14,669 nucleotides of DNA from Prevotellaceae bacterium UBA4372. Its GTDB lineage: Bacteria; Bacteroidota; Bacteroidia; Bacteroidales; Bacteroidaceae. Where the stretch lies: positions 28,529 through 43,197 of the forward strand of contig DGSC01000034.1 in the NCBI GenBank assembly GCA_002391275.1, read 5' to 3'. Below, in pieces: positions 14,453 through 14,669 of the stretch. Position 1 is the stretch's first letter, and each line of letters opens with the position of its first letter. The translations under genes and the position numbers were made by a program. The notes beneath the pieces were generated by a model, which did not search any database, was not told the origin of the DNA, and saw only the letters and a list, made by a program, of their open reading frames with translations.

Positions 14453-14669
14453 TGCCATATCAAGCGGATGCACATGCACAAGACCATGAGAGGGTGGGCC
14501 CAGAAGGGAAAATGCACCATGGGGTGGTTCTACGGATTCAAGCTGCATCTGGTCATCAACGACAGGGGCGAAATCATCCAATGGCAGCTCACACCGGGGA
14601 ACTGCGATGACCGCGAGCCACTGAAAAACAAGAAGTTTACGGAACGACTCTTCGGAAAACTCTTTGCCG
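14453..14669 (+). pseudogene. IS982-family transposase fragment (5'-truncated, runs off the window)
   Basis: An open frame of 72 codons runs from 14453 to the window edge. It encodes CHIKRMHMHKTMRGW, then KGKCTMGWFYGFKLHLVIN, then LTPGNCDDREPLKNKKF and RLFGKLFA. These are the central and later blocks of IS982-family DDE transposases (VCH-KR, GK-TMGWFYGFKLHL, TPGN-DDREPL, GKLFAD). An intact IS982 transposase is roughly 290 residues and has more than 100 residues before the CHIKR block, including a conserved FIDS-type motif. Here no coherent N-terminal part or start codon precedes it, and a FIDSS followed later by SSIKHLGC appears in another frame, suggesting truncation plus a frameshift. The part beyond 14669 is not visible. 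The orientation is opposite to all protein genes in the window. Confidence 0.75.

Noticed and set aside
14286..14489. 67-codon plus-strand frame running across the promoter into the transposase fragment
   Set aside because: It starts within the leader and promoter of the oppositely oriented gene and ends out of frame with the transposase; only its later part (FIDSS, SSIKHLGC) may be frameshifted transposase residue.

Overview
The window looks like a chromosomal segment of a Bacteroidales bacterium, most likely Prevotellaceae. The grounds are: promoters of the Bacteroidota -33/-7 type (TTTG, 20 nt, then TAnnTTTG-like) and no obvious Shine-Dalgarno dependence; DUF3108, PCMD and calycin-like secreted proteins typical of this order; C-terminal tails of the form YNLAGxR...GKKVxxK; and an IS982-type transposase fragment. 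The species is not determined. Apart from the partial tRNA at the left edge and the transposase fragment at the right edge, every gene lies on the minus strand, so transcription runs from high to low coordinates.

Right edge to middle (14669 to 9935): a 5'-truncated IS982-like transposase on the plus strand, then a well-formed promoter (14303-14334) driving a 587-aa exported protein with two calycin-like domains and four InlB-like repeats. Next is a 714-aa exported protein with PCMD, repeat, calycin-like and C-terminal sorting regions, then a 58-aa acidic, Trp-rich small protein. The two large proteins share the calycin-like module and the sorting tail, so they probably belong to one cell-surface system of unknown function.

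Middle (9820 to 7353): murF (last cytoplasmic peptidoglycan precursor ligase) and pdxB (vitamin B6 synthesis) overlap by 4 bp and are probably translationally coupled.

Left half (7319 to 138): a second good promoter (7288-7319) starts the run acpP, fabF, rnc, GH3-family enzyme, Ig-like surface lipoprotein, DUF3108 protein. acpP and fabF are fatty acid synthesis genes. rnc encodes RNase III and overlaps the GH3-family gene by 4 bp. An unusual octamer repeat array in two opposed orientations lies between acpP and fabF. The run ends at a strong bidirectional terminator (74-107) shared with a convergent tRNA-Pro(CGG), whose 5' end is outside the window.

Most of the window is ordinary Bacteroidales housekeeping plus a secreted-protein locus. 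I do not see an outright new defence or biosynthetic system. The least explained elements are the octamer array inside the acpP-fabF-rnc transcript, the GH3-family enzyme coupled to rnc, the calycin/PCMD/InlB-repeat protein pair, and the 58-aa small protein next to murF.
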